Positions 1 through 7,440 of a stretch of 13,374 nucleotides of DNA are shown in pieces. Positions within the stretch are counted from its first letter, which is position 1. Each line of letters begins with the position of its first letter. Made by a program: the position numbers and the translations under genes. Source of the stretch: Bacteroidales bacterium UBA4345 (lineage in GTDB: Bacteria; Bacteroidota; Bacteroidia; Bacteroidales; Paludibacteraceae); the NCBI GenBank assembly GCA_002396385.1, contig DGTD01000019.1, positions 1-13,374 of the forward strand. Direction: 5' to 3'. The notes beneath the pieces are model-generated. The model saw nothing but the letters and a program-made list of their open reading frames with translations, had not been told where the DNA came from and searched no databases.

Positions 1-88
1 ATATGATGCGTTTTTTCCATCCTGTGCGCCGGTCTCCAGAAAGACACGACGCACAAATAGTTATCCAATCATTTCACGTTTCAGCGCA

Positions 89-121
89 CAAAGATATAGA
101 TTAAAATCTACATTTTGCAAA
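89..121 (-). promoter_or_regulatory. Bacteroidota-type promoter reading leftward out of the window
   Basis: On the minus strand a TATCTTTG (-7 consensus TAnnTTTG) lies at 96-89. A TTTG (-33 element) lies 21 nt upstream at 121-118, the normal spacing for the primary sigma factor of this phylum. An ATG on the minus strand at 20-18 (reading M-E-K-T-H-H to the edge) could be the start of the gene it drives, but only six codons are visible. The -33 element lies inside the left copy of the 65-bp direct repeat, so this promoter straddles the island boundary. Confidence 0.5.
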
Positions 122-177
122 TTTTAATCCGCATTTTTCACAGATAAGGCCGATAAGACAAAAAAGCGCCCCGGACA
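113..177. repeat. 65-bp perfect direct repeat, left copy (putative island boundary)
   Basis: Bases 113-177 are identical to 7853-7917, in the same orientation, exactly 7740 bp apart. Flanking sequence diverges at once on both sides. The repeat holds the -33 box of the leftward promoter and the poly-A plus one arm of a terminator hairpin. The AT-rich restriction operon lies precisely between the copies. The pair could be attachment sites, a target duplication, or a dispersed intergenic repeat that acted as a recombination substrate. Confidence 0.9.
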
Positions 178-194
178 GTTTGTGTCGGGGGCGC
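160..194 (-). terminator. Intrinsic terminator downstream of the restriction operon
   Basis: Bases 166-177 pair with 183-194: seven G-C pairs, one G/G mismatch, four more pairs, and a 5-nt loop. Read on the minus strand the hairpin is followed by a U-run (six A on the plus strand at 160-165). It lies about 270 bp past the stop codon of the last operon gene. Its left arm and A-run are in the 65-bp direct repeat, while its right arm is outside it. Confidence 0.6.
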
Positions 195-466
195 CCCGTA
201 AGGAGGGAGGGGAAAGGAAGAAAGTGAAAAATTTAACAGGGAGAGGAAGAAAAGCCCCTACCATGTTATAACCTTATCCACAATAGTCTGTTGTTCATTG
301 GCAGTCCTTCGTAGATAGATTCGGGTTGCGTGTAACCATTACAATCTGACGTTTCTTTTTGCGGCCTTAATGATATTCCATAATGAACCTTCTTTGTACA
401 TCATAATTCTTTAGATTTCTAATTATCGCAAAAGACTTCAGTTGATTATAGAATAAAGCAAACAAT
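195..466. other. Non-coding interval between the operon end and the left repeat, with a possible degraded short ORF
   Basis: No intact gene is visible here. On the minus strand one frame reads from an ATG at 404 for 21 codons to a TAA at 341-339. It then continues in the same frame for 26 protein-like codons (charged and hydrophobic residues well mixed) to a TAG at 260-258. This could be the remnant of a short gene interrupted by a nonsense mutation, but no family is recognised. A purine-rich stretch lies at 199-255. Confidence 0.25.
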
Positions 467-1246
467 TTAATCATACAAGGCATTCATATACTTATTTATC
501 ACCTCCGCCCATTCTTTGAACAACATTCCGTTATAAGTAGAACTGAATGTATTACAACATTCTGATATAATCTGCATTGTTCGTTTATTTTGAGCAATTA
601 GTTCATCTACAAAAGCCCTTACCATTGGATCGTTATTAATATCACTTAAGATGCCAATAGGCTCTGCATCGGAAATATCTTCATCTTCTGGGGCATTAAA
701 ATCAATGCCAGTTGACGGTTCATTATACGACGACGCATCATTTTCCAATTGAGGGTTTTCCAATTGAGGGAAATGTACTTCTATCATTTCTAAGAATCGT
801 GCGGTATCACACCTTTTGAAAAGGACATATACATCTCCATTTGTTAATCGAGCTTCTGTAACCCGTCCTTCTTCTACAGAATCCTGGACATTCTGTCGAC
901 AAAAGAACGACACATAACTTTTTTTATTTAGACGTGCCCTGACTTTAATAGGATCCCAGCAGACATATAAGTCATTGTTTACATCATAGCCGAGGAAAAG
1001 AAAACGCTCATCTCCTTCTACTCTGTCAAATTCAGGACGCTGAGGCAATTGTGCTCTTGTTGTGTTCTGAGGATAAGGATTTCCAGCATAAGAGACGCAT
1101 TTGAAATACACTGCGTATTTTTGACTATTAAATGCAAAATGCAAAACGACACCATCATCAATAGTGCGCATTTCAAAGAGTGCGTTTTGCTCAATGGTAT
1201 CCAAGAAAATATCGATGAGTTCTTTGCCTTTAGGGTATACTGTCAT
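467..1246 (-). CDS. Uncharacterised protein, fifth gene of the restriction operon
   Basis: A 259-residue soluble protein with no signal peptide or membrane segment; the family is not recognised with certainty. It appears to have two parts. Residues 1 to about 155 look like a compact alpha/beta domain containing LGYDVNNDLYVCWDP (85-99), followed by RLNKKSYVSFFCRQ. This type of segment, as far as I recall, occurs in restriction-associated proteins, but I cannot confirm a family. An acidic low-complexity linker (about 160-205) contains PQLEN twice in tandem (160-169). Residues about 207-259 look helical. The start ATG overlaps the stop of the preceding nuclease gene by 4 nt (ATGA), so translation is probably coupled and the protein made in proportion to it. 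Its place in the operon argues for a DNA-recognition, inhibitory or assembly role in the same system; this is inference. Confidence 0.8.
   Translation of the reverse strand: MTVYPKGKELIDIFLDTIEQNALFEMRTIDDGVVLHFAFNSQKYAVYFKCVSYAGNPYPQNTTRAQLPQRPEFDRVEGDERFLFLGYDVNNDLYVCWDPIKVRARLNKKSYVSFFCRQNVQDSVEEGRVTEARLTNGDVYVLFKRCDTARFLEMIEVHFPQLENPQLENDASSYNEPSTGIDFNAPEDEDISDAEPIGILSDINNDPMVRAFVDELIAQNKRTMQIISECCNTFSSTYNGMLFKEWAEVINKYMNALYD
741..770. repeat. Tandem 15-bp duplication inside the fifth operon gene
   Basis: The 15-bp unit at 741-755 is repeated perfectly at 756-770. The unit length is a multiple of three, so the reading frame is kept and the protein gains a second PQLEN. The duplication falls in the acidic linker between the two apparent domains. 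It looks like a recent slippage event and may vary in copy number between strains. Confidence 0.9.
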
Positions 1247-2229
1247 AATCCAAGACTTTTGTGTAATCGACCATTAATAAATTCAGGTTCAATGAGTTCG
1301 ACATTGGTAAGATCGGACAGAAAATGAACGTTAGAAACACCTATGGGTACATTGGAAATATCTATCGATGGAATATCCTTATAATTGAAATAACACAACG
1401 AATCTACTGCCTGCGAATAATCGAAGTAGATTGTTCTTACGGTGTCAATATTTTCTCCCAAAGTTTTGATAATCATCGCCTTCAGTTTCTCAACAGACTC
1501 ATTGTTGTTCAGACGAGAAATTATCGACTCCTCAATGTCAAAAAGGTTTTTCCCGACGCCTGTCTTAATAACAAACACTGACGCTATTAGGAGTTGTGAT
1601 CCGTCGTTGGGGTTGAGTTGTTCCAATGCAAATTCGTGACTACGAGACACTTTACTTGTTGACTTAACCTCAATTTTATCTAATCCATCGTTGAAGTCGT
1701 ATTTATCATTAGCAGACACATGCCAAGCACTTATGAGATAATCAGGATCTTTAGACTGTTCAATGACAAGCATTTCTGCCCAAAGTCCTTGAAGAGTAGA
1801 AGTTGAATAAGTTGCTGCACCCATAAACAATTGAATTAGTTTTGAGACCTCGTCACGCAACTGTGCAGTAGAAGGATAGTCTGGCAACTTAGCTAAAACG
1901 AGCGAGAACACGTCAAGAAAATACTTGGTAAAGTCTTTCTTGAGAGATTTCAACTTAACAAGGCAATATACGTGTGACTCCGATTTTCGTTCATCAGAAT
2001 CGTCAAGTTTGCAATTGCGATTAAACTGAACATCTATGAGTTCAAGATGGACATCTGTCGTGGATTTACTATCAGAACACTCTACAAAGAAAATGGGGAA
2101 ACCCTCTTCAGAACAGCCTAATCGATGGCGAGAACCTTCCCAAACAGAAATGACACGATAAGTTTCACTATCATCAGATTTTGACCCAATGAGTTTAACA
2201 AACTTGCCATATAATGAGTTTACTTCCAT
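1243..2229 (-). CDS. PD-(D/E)XK motif protein, DUF4420-type, putative restriction nuclease
   Basis: A 328-residue protein resembling the PD-(D/E)XK family also called DUF4420. The nuclease core is in the middle: GLWAE (148-152, candidate first acidic residue E152), then ISAWH (166-170), DKYDF with D178, and IEVKST with E187 and K189, which fits the D-(x)n-E-x-K active site. A later HEFALEQL (199-206) matches the conserved His/Gln helix of the fold. The N-terminal 110 residues and C-terminal 110 residues are not assigned. It would be the DNA-cleaving subunit of the system. The ATG lies 11 nt downstream of the Z1 gene stop, and its own stop overlaps the next start (ATGA), so it is part of one transcription unit. 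The family assignment is from memory of the motif pattern; the active site residues are visible in the sequence. Confidence 0.85.
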   Translation of the reverse strand: MEVNSLYGKFVKLIGSKSDDSETYRVISVWEGSRHRLGCSEEGFPIFFVECSDSKSTTDVHLELIDVQFNRNCKLDDSDERKSESHVYCLVKLKSLKKDFTKYFLDVFSLVLAKLPDYPSTAQLRDEVSKLIQLFMGAATYSTSTLQGLWAEMLVIEQSKDPDYLISAWHVSANDKYDFNDGLDKIEVKSTSKVSRSHEFALEQLNPNDGSQLLIASVFVIKTGVGKNLFDIEESIISRLNNNESVEKLKAMIIKTLGENIDTVRTIYFDYSQAVDSLCYFNYKDIPSIDISNVPIGVSNVHFLSDLTNVELIEPEFINGRLHKSLGL

Positions 2230-2240
2230 AATGAATCGAT

Positions 2241-4439
2241 TTAATCATCATCACTCTCGTCTTCGTCATCCTCTGCACCTTCAGTAGACACGTATCCTTG
2301 CTCCAACAATTCAGGATAATAGATAGCAAAATTATAGAATGGAGATTTGTGATACTTAACAGAAGAGGCCTCTTTGATCTGAATGTGATGTAGCTGGAAT
2401 GTAATGGTCGTATCTGACTTGAATGCTTTATCTCCAGGATAAGCAATACCCCCATCAATTGAGCGACCTGCTTGTAAATTTAACGGAAGTCCGTTAGACA
2501 ATTTACGTTCACGGGTAATTCCGCATGACATGTCATATACAATGACATTGTCAATCTTCCCATTCTCTTTCAAATATGTAAGATATTGAATAGTTGCAAT
2601 TTTTCGAGCTATATTGGGAAGATCTTGAAATCCAATCTCTCTAAAAAAATCAATAAATACATCAACATCAACTTGGGCAAGACGATGGTTACGTTTCGGA
2701 GTACCATAGTCATCGCACAATTCCCAATCGTCAATGGAATTCCTGAAATTCTCTACTACAATTGAGTTCTTCTGCATTAGTTCTATAGTTCGCATTTGTC
2801 TCCACCCAACCATCTTATTTCTGATGAGTTTCGAGGAAAGAATGTTAGTACGAGTCGGCTTGAGAATTGGACTGATAGCCATAACCTTCTTAGCTTTAGC
2901 AAAATCTTTCAATGTTTTACATTGACGAAGATTGCTTCTAAGCATTTCTTCATGATCAACGTATGCATTGAACTCATCAATGCTCTTTTTCGGCAGATAT
3001 ATGCGTATTATGTCGCTATACTTCTTTTTGTAGCCAAAGAAACGGCAACGCTGCTCAATAGTGTCTGCAGTAGACTTTCCGCGCGGAGAACGAGGCATAT
3101 AAGTCATAGATAGATGCTCTATAGTGAACCCTCTGTTGAGCATATCAGCACCAACAAGGATATGAGCCTCTGTGCTGTCTTCCCATTCTATTTCATTATT
3201 CGTGTTACCCTGAATTAAGTATGTAGCTTTATTTATAATCACTTTTGGCATTACAGCCATGACTTCTTCAAACGGCGGTTTATTCTCTACATACTTTGTA
3301 ATCTCGTCGTAAGCATTACGGACTTTAAGTTCAAATGCTGGGCGTGAAATGTCATTAACACTAGTGCGGAACATATTACTCCATTCACTAATGACATTAT
3401 CTGTCCACAGTTTAAACTTCTCGTTAGAATCCTGACTACCATCTATATGGATCATCATAGACAAGAACTTCATTCGCTTTTGAATTCGTACAACAACGGC
3501 AACACTTACAAGGAACTGCATAAGAGCTCTTTCAAATGAAGCCGGACGGTCCGTCAGAGGGTTGCGGCTCTTGTGATATATTTCATCTTCAGGAATCTCA
3601 ATTACGTATTGATGTGTAGGGTCTTTGAAAAAGAACTTACCTCCAGTATACCCTTTGCCTTCGGTCAAGACAGTATGATACTTTGGAGACAAAATGTCGT
3701 TATTGTCAATAAGAAACGCAGCTTGAGGTGTAGCTGTATACTGCACGTATGAGTGGCAAGGCAATGACTTTTTCAGTTCGTTAATGCTTGAGTATGTTCG
3801 GCTATAATCATCTTCTTCCCAATCCTCTTTTTGGGAATTACGTTTAGCATAGGTATTGAAACTTGATTGGTCTGCCTCGTCATCTATTATGAGCACAGCT
3901 TTCCCTGAAAGCATATTTTGTACCTCTGAATTCTGGAAGACTTTAGCTAATTCATTTATGTGCTTATAGTGCTTCAATATAGGGAATAGCAGTGTGTAAT
4001 CATCTTCACTAAGAAAATCTTTGACATCAGCAGCCGTTGTCTGACCATCTTTGAATATGTGAAAATAGTCACTACTGTTGTCCAATTTCATAATATCCTT
4101 GCGAAGACGTTTGTAAGTCTGATCTTGCAGGTTGGTCTTTGTTCCTGTCAAGTAAATCACAGCACGAAAACCGTTATCCGCGGCTAGAGTTGTGAGCACA
4201 GTGAATGACATGGTTTTTCCACTCTGAACATAGCCGATAGCAATATTGGTAATACTATCATTATTACCAGGGAATATACAATGACTCAGAATATCTTGCG
4301 CTTCTGAGATAAGATTAGTCTTGCTCTCCTCATCAACATCAAGAGTGTCAACAAGACCTAACGTTTTTTCTCCAATCTTGGGAATTGTATTGTATGTGTG
4401 GTTTGTATCTGAGACCACCGTTATAGTTTCATTACCCAT
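2241..4439 (-). CDS. Z1 domain-containing SF2-type ATPase/helicase of a restriction system
   Basis: A 732-residue protein with all the hallmarks of the Z1 superfamily. Walker A is GYVQSGKT (69-76), and Walker B is LIIDDEAD (183-190). A motif III-like TATPQA lies at 235-240, a motif V-like GADMLNRGFTIEHL at 430-443, and an arginine-finger motif VI QRCRFFGY at 463-470. These are the motifs of superfamily 2 ATPases that couple ATP hydrolysis to movement on or remodelling of DNA. The C-terminus ends in a strongly acidic tail. Z1 proteins occur next to MORC-like ATPases, DNA methyltransferases and PD-(D/E)XK nucleases in predicted restriction-modification loci, exactly as here. The start lies 5 nt after the stop of the ATPase gene. 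It probably translocates on or opens target DNA for the nuclease; the precise activity is not shown by sequence. Confidence 0.93.
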   Translation of the reverse strand: MGNETITVVSDTNHTYNTIPKIGEKTLGLVDTLDVDEESKTNLISEAQDILSHCIFPGNNDSITNIAIGYVQSGKTMSFTVLTTLAADNGFRAVIYLTGTKTNLQDQTYKRLRKDIMKLDNSSDYFHIFKDGQTTAADVKDFLSEDDYTLLFPILKHYKHINELAKVFQNSEVQNMLSGKAVLIIDDEADQSSFNTYAKRNSQKEDWEEDDYSRTYSSINELKKSLPCHSYVQYTATPQAAFLIDNNDILSPKYHTVLTEGKGYTGGKFFFKDPTHQYVIEIPEDEIYHKSRNPLTDRPASFERALMQFLVSVAVVVRIQKRMKFLSMMIHIDGSQDSNEKFKLWTDNVISEWSNMFRTSVNDISRPAFELKVRNAYDEITKYVENKPPFEEVMAVMPKVIINKATYLIQGNTNNEIEWEDSTEAHILVGADMLNRGFTIEHLSMTYMPRSPRGKSTADTIEQRCRFFGYKKKYSDIIRIYLPKKSIDEFNAYVDHEEMLRSNLRQCKTLKDFAKAKKVMAISPILKPTRTNILSSKLIRNKMVGWRQMRTIELMQKNSIVVENFRNSIDDWELCDDYGTPKRNHRLAQVDVDVFIDFFREIGFQDLPNIARKIATIQYLTYLKENGKIDNVIVYDMSCGITRERKLSNGLPLNLQAGRSIDGGIAYPGDKAFKSDTTITFQLHHIQIKEASSVKYHKSPFYNFAIYYPELLEQGYVSTEGAEDDEDESDDD

Positions 4440-4444
4440 ATAGC

Positions 4445-5989
4445 CTAGAATTTTCCAATTATATTATTCAGAATGTCTCTGTATGTCTTAGCTGGGACAG
4501 AAAGTCCTTTACTAATCATCTTTATTTCTGTTGCTACAAGAGATTGTATGATATGCAGCATAGGTCCTGCACTTTCCTCATCTTTTAGGAGTTCGTTATA
4601 ACAGGAGAAATACGGATTATCCATATATAGATTGACAACGAAATAATTCGAAGAGCCACTTGATTCGACAGAATAAAAATACAAACCGCCTGAGTTTTTC
4701 ACAAAACGTATCTCCACACAGAAATTTTTGCCATCAATCGACATCTGTTTTATGATAGGCTTCTGCAATAGATTGCTCTCGGGGATTTCAAAAAGAGTTA
4801 ACTGCTTGGAGTTTGCAGTATCTGAAACACTATGCGTTGTTACATGTTCTGTTTTTGAGACAGGAGGAGGAGTGGTCACTATGTTTACTGGCTGCGTTAG
4901 CTTCTTAGCCATCGCATTGACTGCTTTTTCTTCAGCCTTTTTCGGGTCATCTTCCTTTCGATAATGTTCCGCTTGGCCGAAAATATCAATAGTACTTTCG
5001 TGCTTTATTTCCTTGGCAAGTTCCTCAATGAAAGCTTGAAATTGGTCATCTTCTGTAAATGAACTTTTTGTAAAACTTACCTCGAACCCTTCAATCTCAA
5101 TCTCGCCAAAAATTCGTTTATATTGAGGAGATCCAACATGACCACATAATGCCTTCGGACGATATTTGTCATCAGAACTAGTACCTATTGTACGACCACG
5201 ACGAAACAATAGAAATCCATTTTGTTCTGCTGTACTTTGCTTTTCTAGCACAGCTACAAAGCCTTTCGCCTTTTGATTGCCAAAAGTATAATCAAAAGGA
5301 TAAATCCATTCTATTTCCTCGTTATTATTCTTGTTTTTATAATATGGAGCCTTAAGGATTTTAGGTGCTTGGTACTTTTGTAATTCTCCGTTTATATATA
5401 AATCAAGAATACCATTACGAATAAACTGAGAATAAATGCTACAAAGATGATTCTTGACGAAACCGATTTGCCTTGAGGTCGGTTTGTTACTTGATAACTG
5501 TGTTAACGTTATTCGAGTATAATGTGTATTAACATCAACATATTCTTCTTCAACGTCAAGATCTGTTTTTTCGCCATCTATCACATCTTGCAGGTCGAAT
5601 TCAAAAGTCTTCTTCAAATTTTCCCCATAGGCAGTGGATTCTACGACCCAATGGTCAGAGAGCCAAATGGATGAGACTTTCATGCCCATACCGAACTCAT
5701 TCAAGCCTTTTACGTCGAGAGGTACTTGGGCAAGTTCAAACGCACGTTGATAGTTTTCCTTTTCAATACCAAAAGCATTATCTGTGATACGAATACAGTC
5801 TTCTGAAAAGTCAACATTGACACGCACTTTTCCATTGGGATTGATTTTAGACAAGACATCTTTGTGGTGTTCAAAACTTGATATGGAATTATCAATGTAT
5901 TCCGCCAGTGCATACTGAACCTTGTTTTCAACATGACGGAAAACCTGGTACACCAGAGGCTTGGTTGCTATAGAAACAGATTCTTTCAT
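4445..5989 (-). CDS. GHKL (MORC/MutL-like) ATPase of a restriction system
   Basis: A 514-residue protein with an N-terminal Bergerat-fold (HSP90/MutL/histidine kinase type) ATP-binding domain. The N-box is ALAEYIDNSISS (27-38; E30 is the catalytic base and N34 coordinates Mg). The D-x-G box is DNAFGI (70-75), and the glycine lid is NEFGMGMK (97-104). NGFLLFRRGRTIG (257-269) resembles the conserved segment of the second, S5-fold domain of MORC proteins. The C-terminal 180 residues are unassigned. In prokaryotes such ATPases are known from restriction-modification operons, and they probably act as ATP-driven clamps that dimerise on DNA. The start overlaps the methyltransferase stop by 4 nt (ATGA), and the Z1 gene follows after 5 nt. 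DNAFGI in place of the usual DNGxG is a small deviation in the second box. Confidence 0.92.
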   Translation of the reverse strand: MKESVSIATKPLVYQVFRHVENKVQYALAEYIDNSISSFEHHKDVLSKINPNGKVRVNVDFSEDCIRITDNAFGIEKENYQRAFELAQVPLDVKGLNEFGMGMKVSSIWLSDHWVVESTAYGENLKKTFEFDLQDVIDGEKTDLDVEEEYVDVNTHYTRITLTQLSSNKPTSRQIGFVKNHLCSIYSQFIRNGILDLYINGELQKYQAPKILKAPYYKNKNNNEEIEWIYPFDYTFGNQKAKGFVAVLEKQSTAEQNGFLLFRRGRTIGTSSDDKYRPKALCGHVGSPQYKRIFGEIEIEGFEVSFTKSSFTEDDQFQAFIEELAKEIKHESTIDIFGQAEHYRKEDDPKKAEEKAVNAMAKKLTQPVNIVTTPPPVSKTEHVTTHSVSDTANSKQLTLFEIPESNLLQKPIIKQMSIDGKNFCVEIRFVKNSGGLYFYSVESSGSSNYFVVNLYMDNPYFSCYNELLKDEESAGPMLHIIQSLVATEIKMISKGLSVPAKTYRDILNNIIGKF

Positions 5990-7338
5990 AATTGTAATAG
6001 TCTTTTTGCTATTTCTTGAACCACCTGAGCATTAACTGCGTTACCTAACGCCTCATAGCAACGCGTCTGTGACAAATGGAATTCTTCATTACCAAATACA
6101 AGTTTTTCAAGACCTTGTAATTTAGCGGCTTCGCGCACAGTCATATACCTGCCACGCTGATTTTTGTCTGGCAATTCTATCCATGGCAAAATAGGAATTT
6201 GTGTACCAACGAGATTGAGTGCTGGCGAAAACGTGGGAGCTTTCACTCGTATACCTGATGCCCTAAATTGTATAATCTTATCGATTAAGAAGGGAGCTAC
6301 ATTACCACAATTCCATTCGAGTTTCAAATGACTATTGTCAAAGTTGGCAATTTTTTTCATCCAAACTTTAAGCCAACTCTTGTGCTTCGCATAAAACTTG
6401 CGATTCTGTTCGATGTACCGAATTTTCCAATTAGGGAACACTGGACTCTTGGCTGATTGAGCATAGTTCGGCAACATGCTAAGACATTCATTTAGAGTCT
6501 GACCGTTAATAATCTGACCAAGTTTTCCTTTTTTCCCATTCAATTCAGTGACAGATTGAAAGGCAGGCGCTTTGTCCTTGTAATTATATGTAGCACCAAA
6601 CTCCATAGCCCAAATTGGAAATGTTGGAATAGAGTCCCCACTCTTAATAGTGTTGTTTATGAACTCCTGCCAGACATCAAGTTGATGAAGAGTGTCTGAC
6701 CTAAGGGCCGTATACTCAGCATCATTTGGTTCTACTATTTTTGTTATATCACAAACGTCATTCGTCGGTTTCGGGAAAGAGAAGTAGTCAAGAGAACCAA
6801 GGTCCTTCCTGCGACAAACAATGTATATACGTTTGCGATGCTGAGGAATACCAAACTGGTGAGGAGATAAAATTTCAGCCTTGACAAAATAATCTTTTTC
6901 GAGGCGTCCTTTTATCACGTTCCAAGTATTTCCACCATCATGTCCTTTGAGATTAGAGACGTTTTCAAGCAGAAGGAACTCTGGCTTGTGCGCATCTATG
7001 ATACCGCAGATGTAGTCAAACATAGTTCCTCTATTCTTTTCATCCTTGAAACCTTGTCTCTTACCAGCCTGACTAAATGGCTGACAAGGGAAACCAGCAC
7101 ATATTATAGAGTGGCTTGGAATATCTTTTTTTGGGTCGATTTTGGTTATATCGCCCATTATCTTAGTTCCCTTGAAATTTATGGCATACAACTTTTGCAA
7201 ATCCTCTCTCAACTCAGAGGCGAATACGCACTTGCATCCCAAATTCTCAAGTGCTAAATGGAATCCTCCTAATCCCGCAAAAAGATCTATGAATTTTAGC
7301 GGTTGTTCGTTTTGTTTGACACTAACTTTCATAGACAT
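5986..7338 (-). CDS. DNA (cytosine-5-)-methyltransferase, first gene of the restriction operon
   Basis: A 450-residue C5 cytosine methyltransferase from the ATG at 7338. The motifs are in standard order: motif I FIDLFAGLGG (16-25, SAM binding), motif IV GFPCQPFSQ with catalytic Cys85, motif VI ENV (125-127), motif VIII QHRKRIYIV (166-174), then a long target-recognition region (about 178-395), motif IX RYMTVREAAKLQGL (397-410) and motif X with GNAV (432-435). All key residues are present, so it should be active; the target site cannot be read from sequence. The frame extends upstream to a TTG at 7356, but that would start against a strong hairpin, so ATG 7338 (or ATG 7332) is preferred. It heads a five-gene operon and overlaps the ATPase gene by 4 nt. 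It would protect host DNA from the co-encoded restriction proteins. Confidence 0.95.
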   Translation of the reverse strand: MSMKVSVKQNEQPLKFIDLFAGLGGFHLALENLGCKCVFASELREDLQKLYAINFKGTKIMGDITKIDPKKDIPSHSIICAGFPCQPFSQAGKRQGFKDEKNRGTMFDYICGIIDAHKPEFLLLENVSNLKGHDGGNTWNVIKGRLEKDYFVKAEILSPHQFGIPQHRKRIYIVCRRKDLGSLDYFSFPKPTNDVCDITKIVEPNDAEYTALRSDTLHQLDVWQEFINNTIKSGDSIPTFPIWAMEFGATYNYKDKAPAFQSVTELNGKKGKLGQIINGQTLNECLSMLPNYAQSAKSPVFPNWKIRYIEQNRKFYAKHKSWLKVWMKKIANFDNSHLKLEWNCGNVAPFLIDKIIQFRASGIRVKAPTFSPALNLVGTQIPILPWIELPDKNQRGRYMTVREAAKLQGLEKLVFGNEEFHLSQTRCYEALGNAVNAQVVQEIAKRLLQL

Positions 7339-7360
7339 GCTTTTGAGTATTGTCAAACAA

Positions 7361-7403
7361 AAACCTCCGATTGCAAAAAAACATTTTTTGCAATCGGAGG
7401 TTT
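7361..7403 (-). promoter_or_regulatory. Perfect 20-bp hairpin with U-run in the methyltransferase leader (possible attenuator)
   Basis: Bases 7361-7380 and 7384-7403 are perfect reverse complements separated by 3 nt. On the minus strand the hairpin ends in a T-rich run (TTTTTGTTT) only about 20 nt before the methyltransferase ATG. It has the form of an intrinsic terminator but sits between the likely promoter and the first gene, so it may attenuate the operon. It could instead terminate older upstream transcription. Confidence 0.7.
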
Positions 7404-7415
7404 ACGATACATTCA

Positions 7416-7440
7416 TAAAATATTGAATTACAATATTTTA
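7416..7440. repeat. 10-bp perfect inverted repeat in the methyltransferase leader
   Basis: Bases 7416-7425 and 7431-7440 are perfect reverse complements with a 5-nt spacer (AATTA). The site is AT-rich and lies between the G8 tract and the terminator-like hairpin. It could be an operator for autoregulation or part of an alternative leader RNA structure. No regulator gene of its own is seen in the operon. Confidence 0.6.

Noticed and set aside
24..56. A stem-loop-like GTGCG...GTCT...AGAC...CGCAC segment in the leader of the leftward gene
   Set aside because: The stem is short and interrupted by unpaired bases; the downstream gene is not visible, so no riboswitch or leader class can be supported.
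274..282. TTATCCACA, a perfect DnaA box
   Set aside because: It is the only copy seen; there is no cluster of boxes, AT-rich unwinding element or replication gene nearby, so an origin or DnaA-regulated promoter is not supported.
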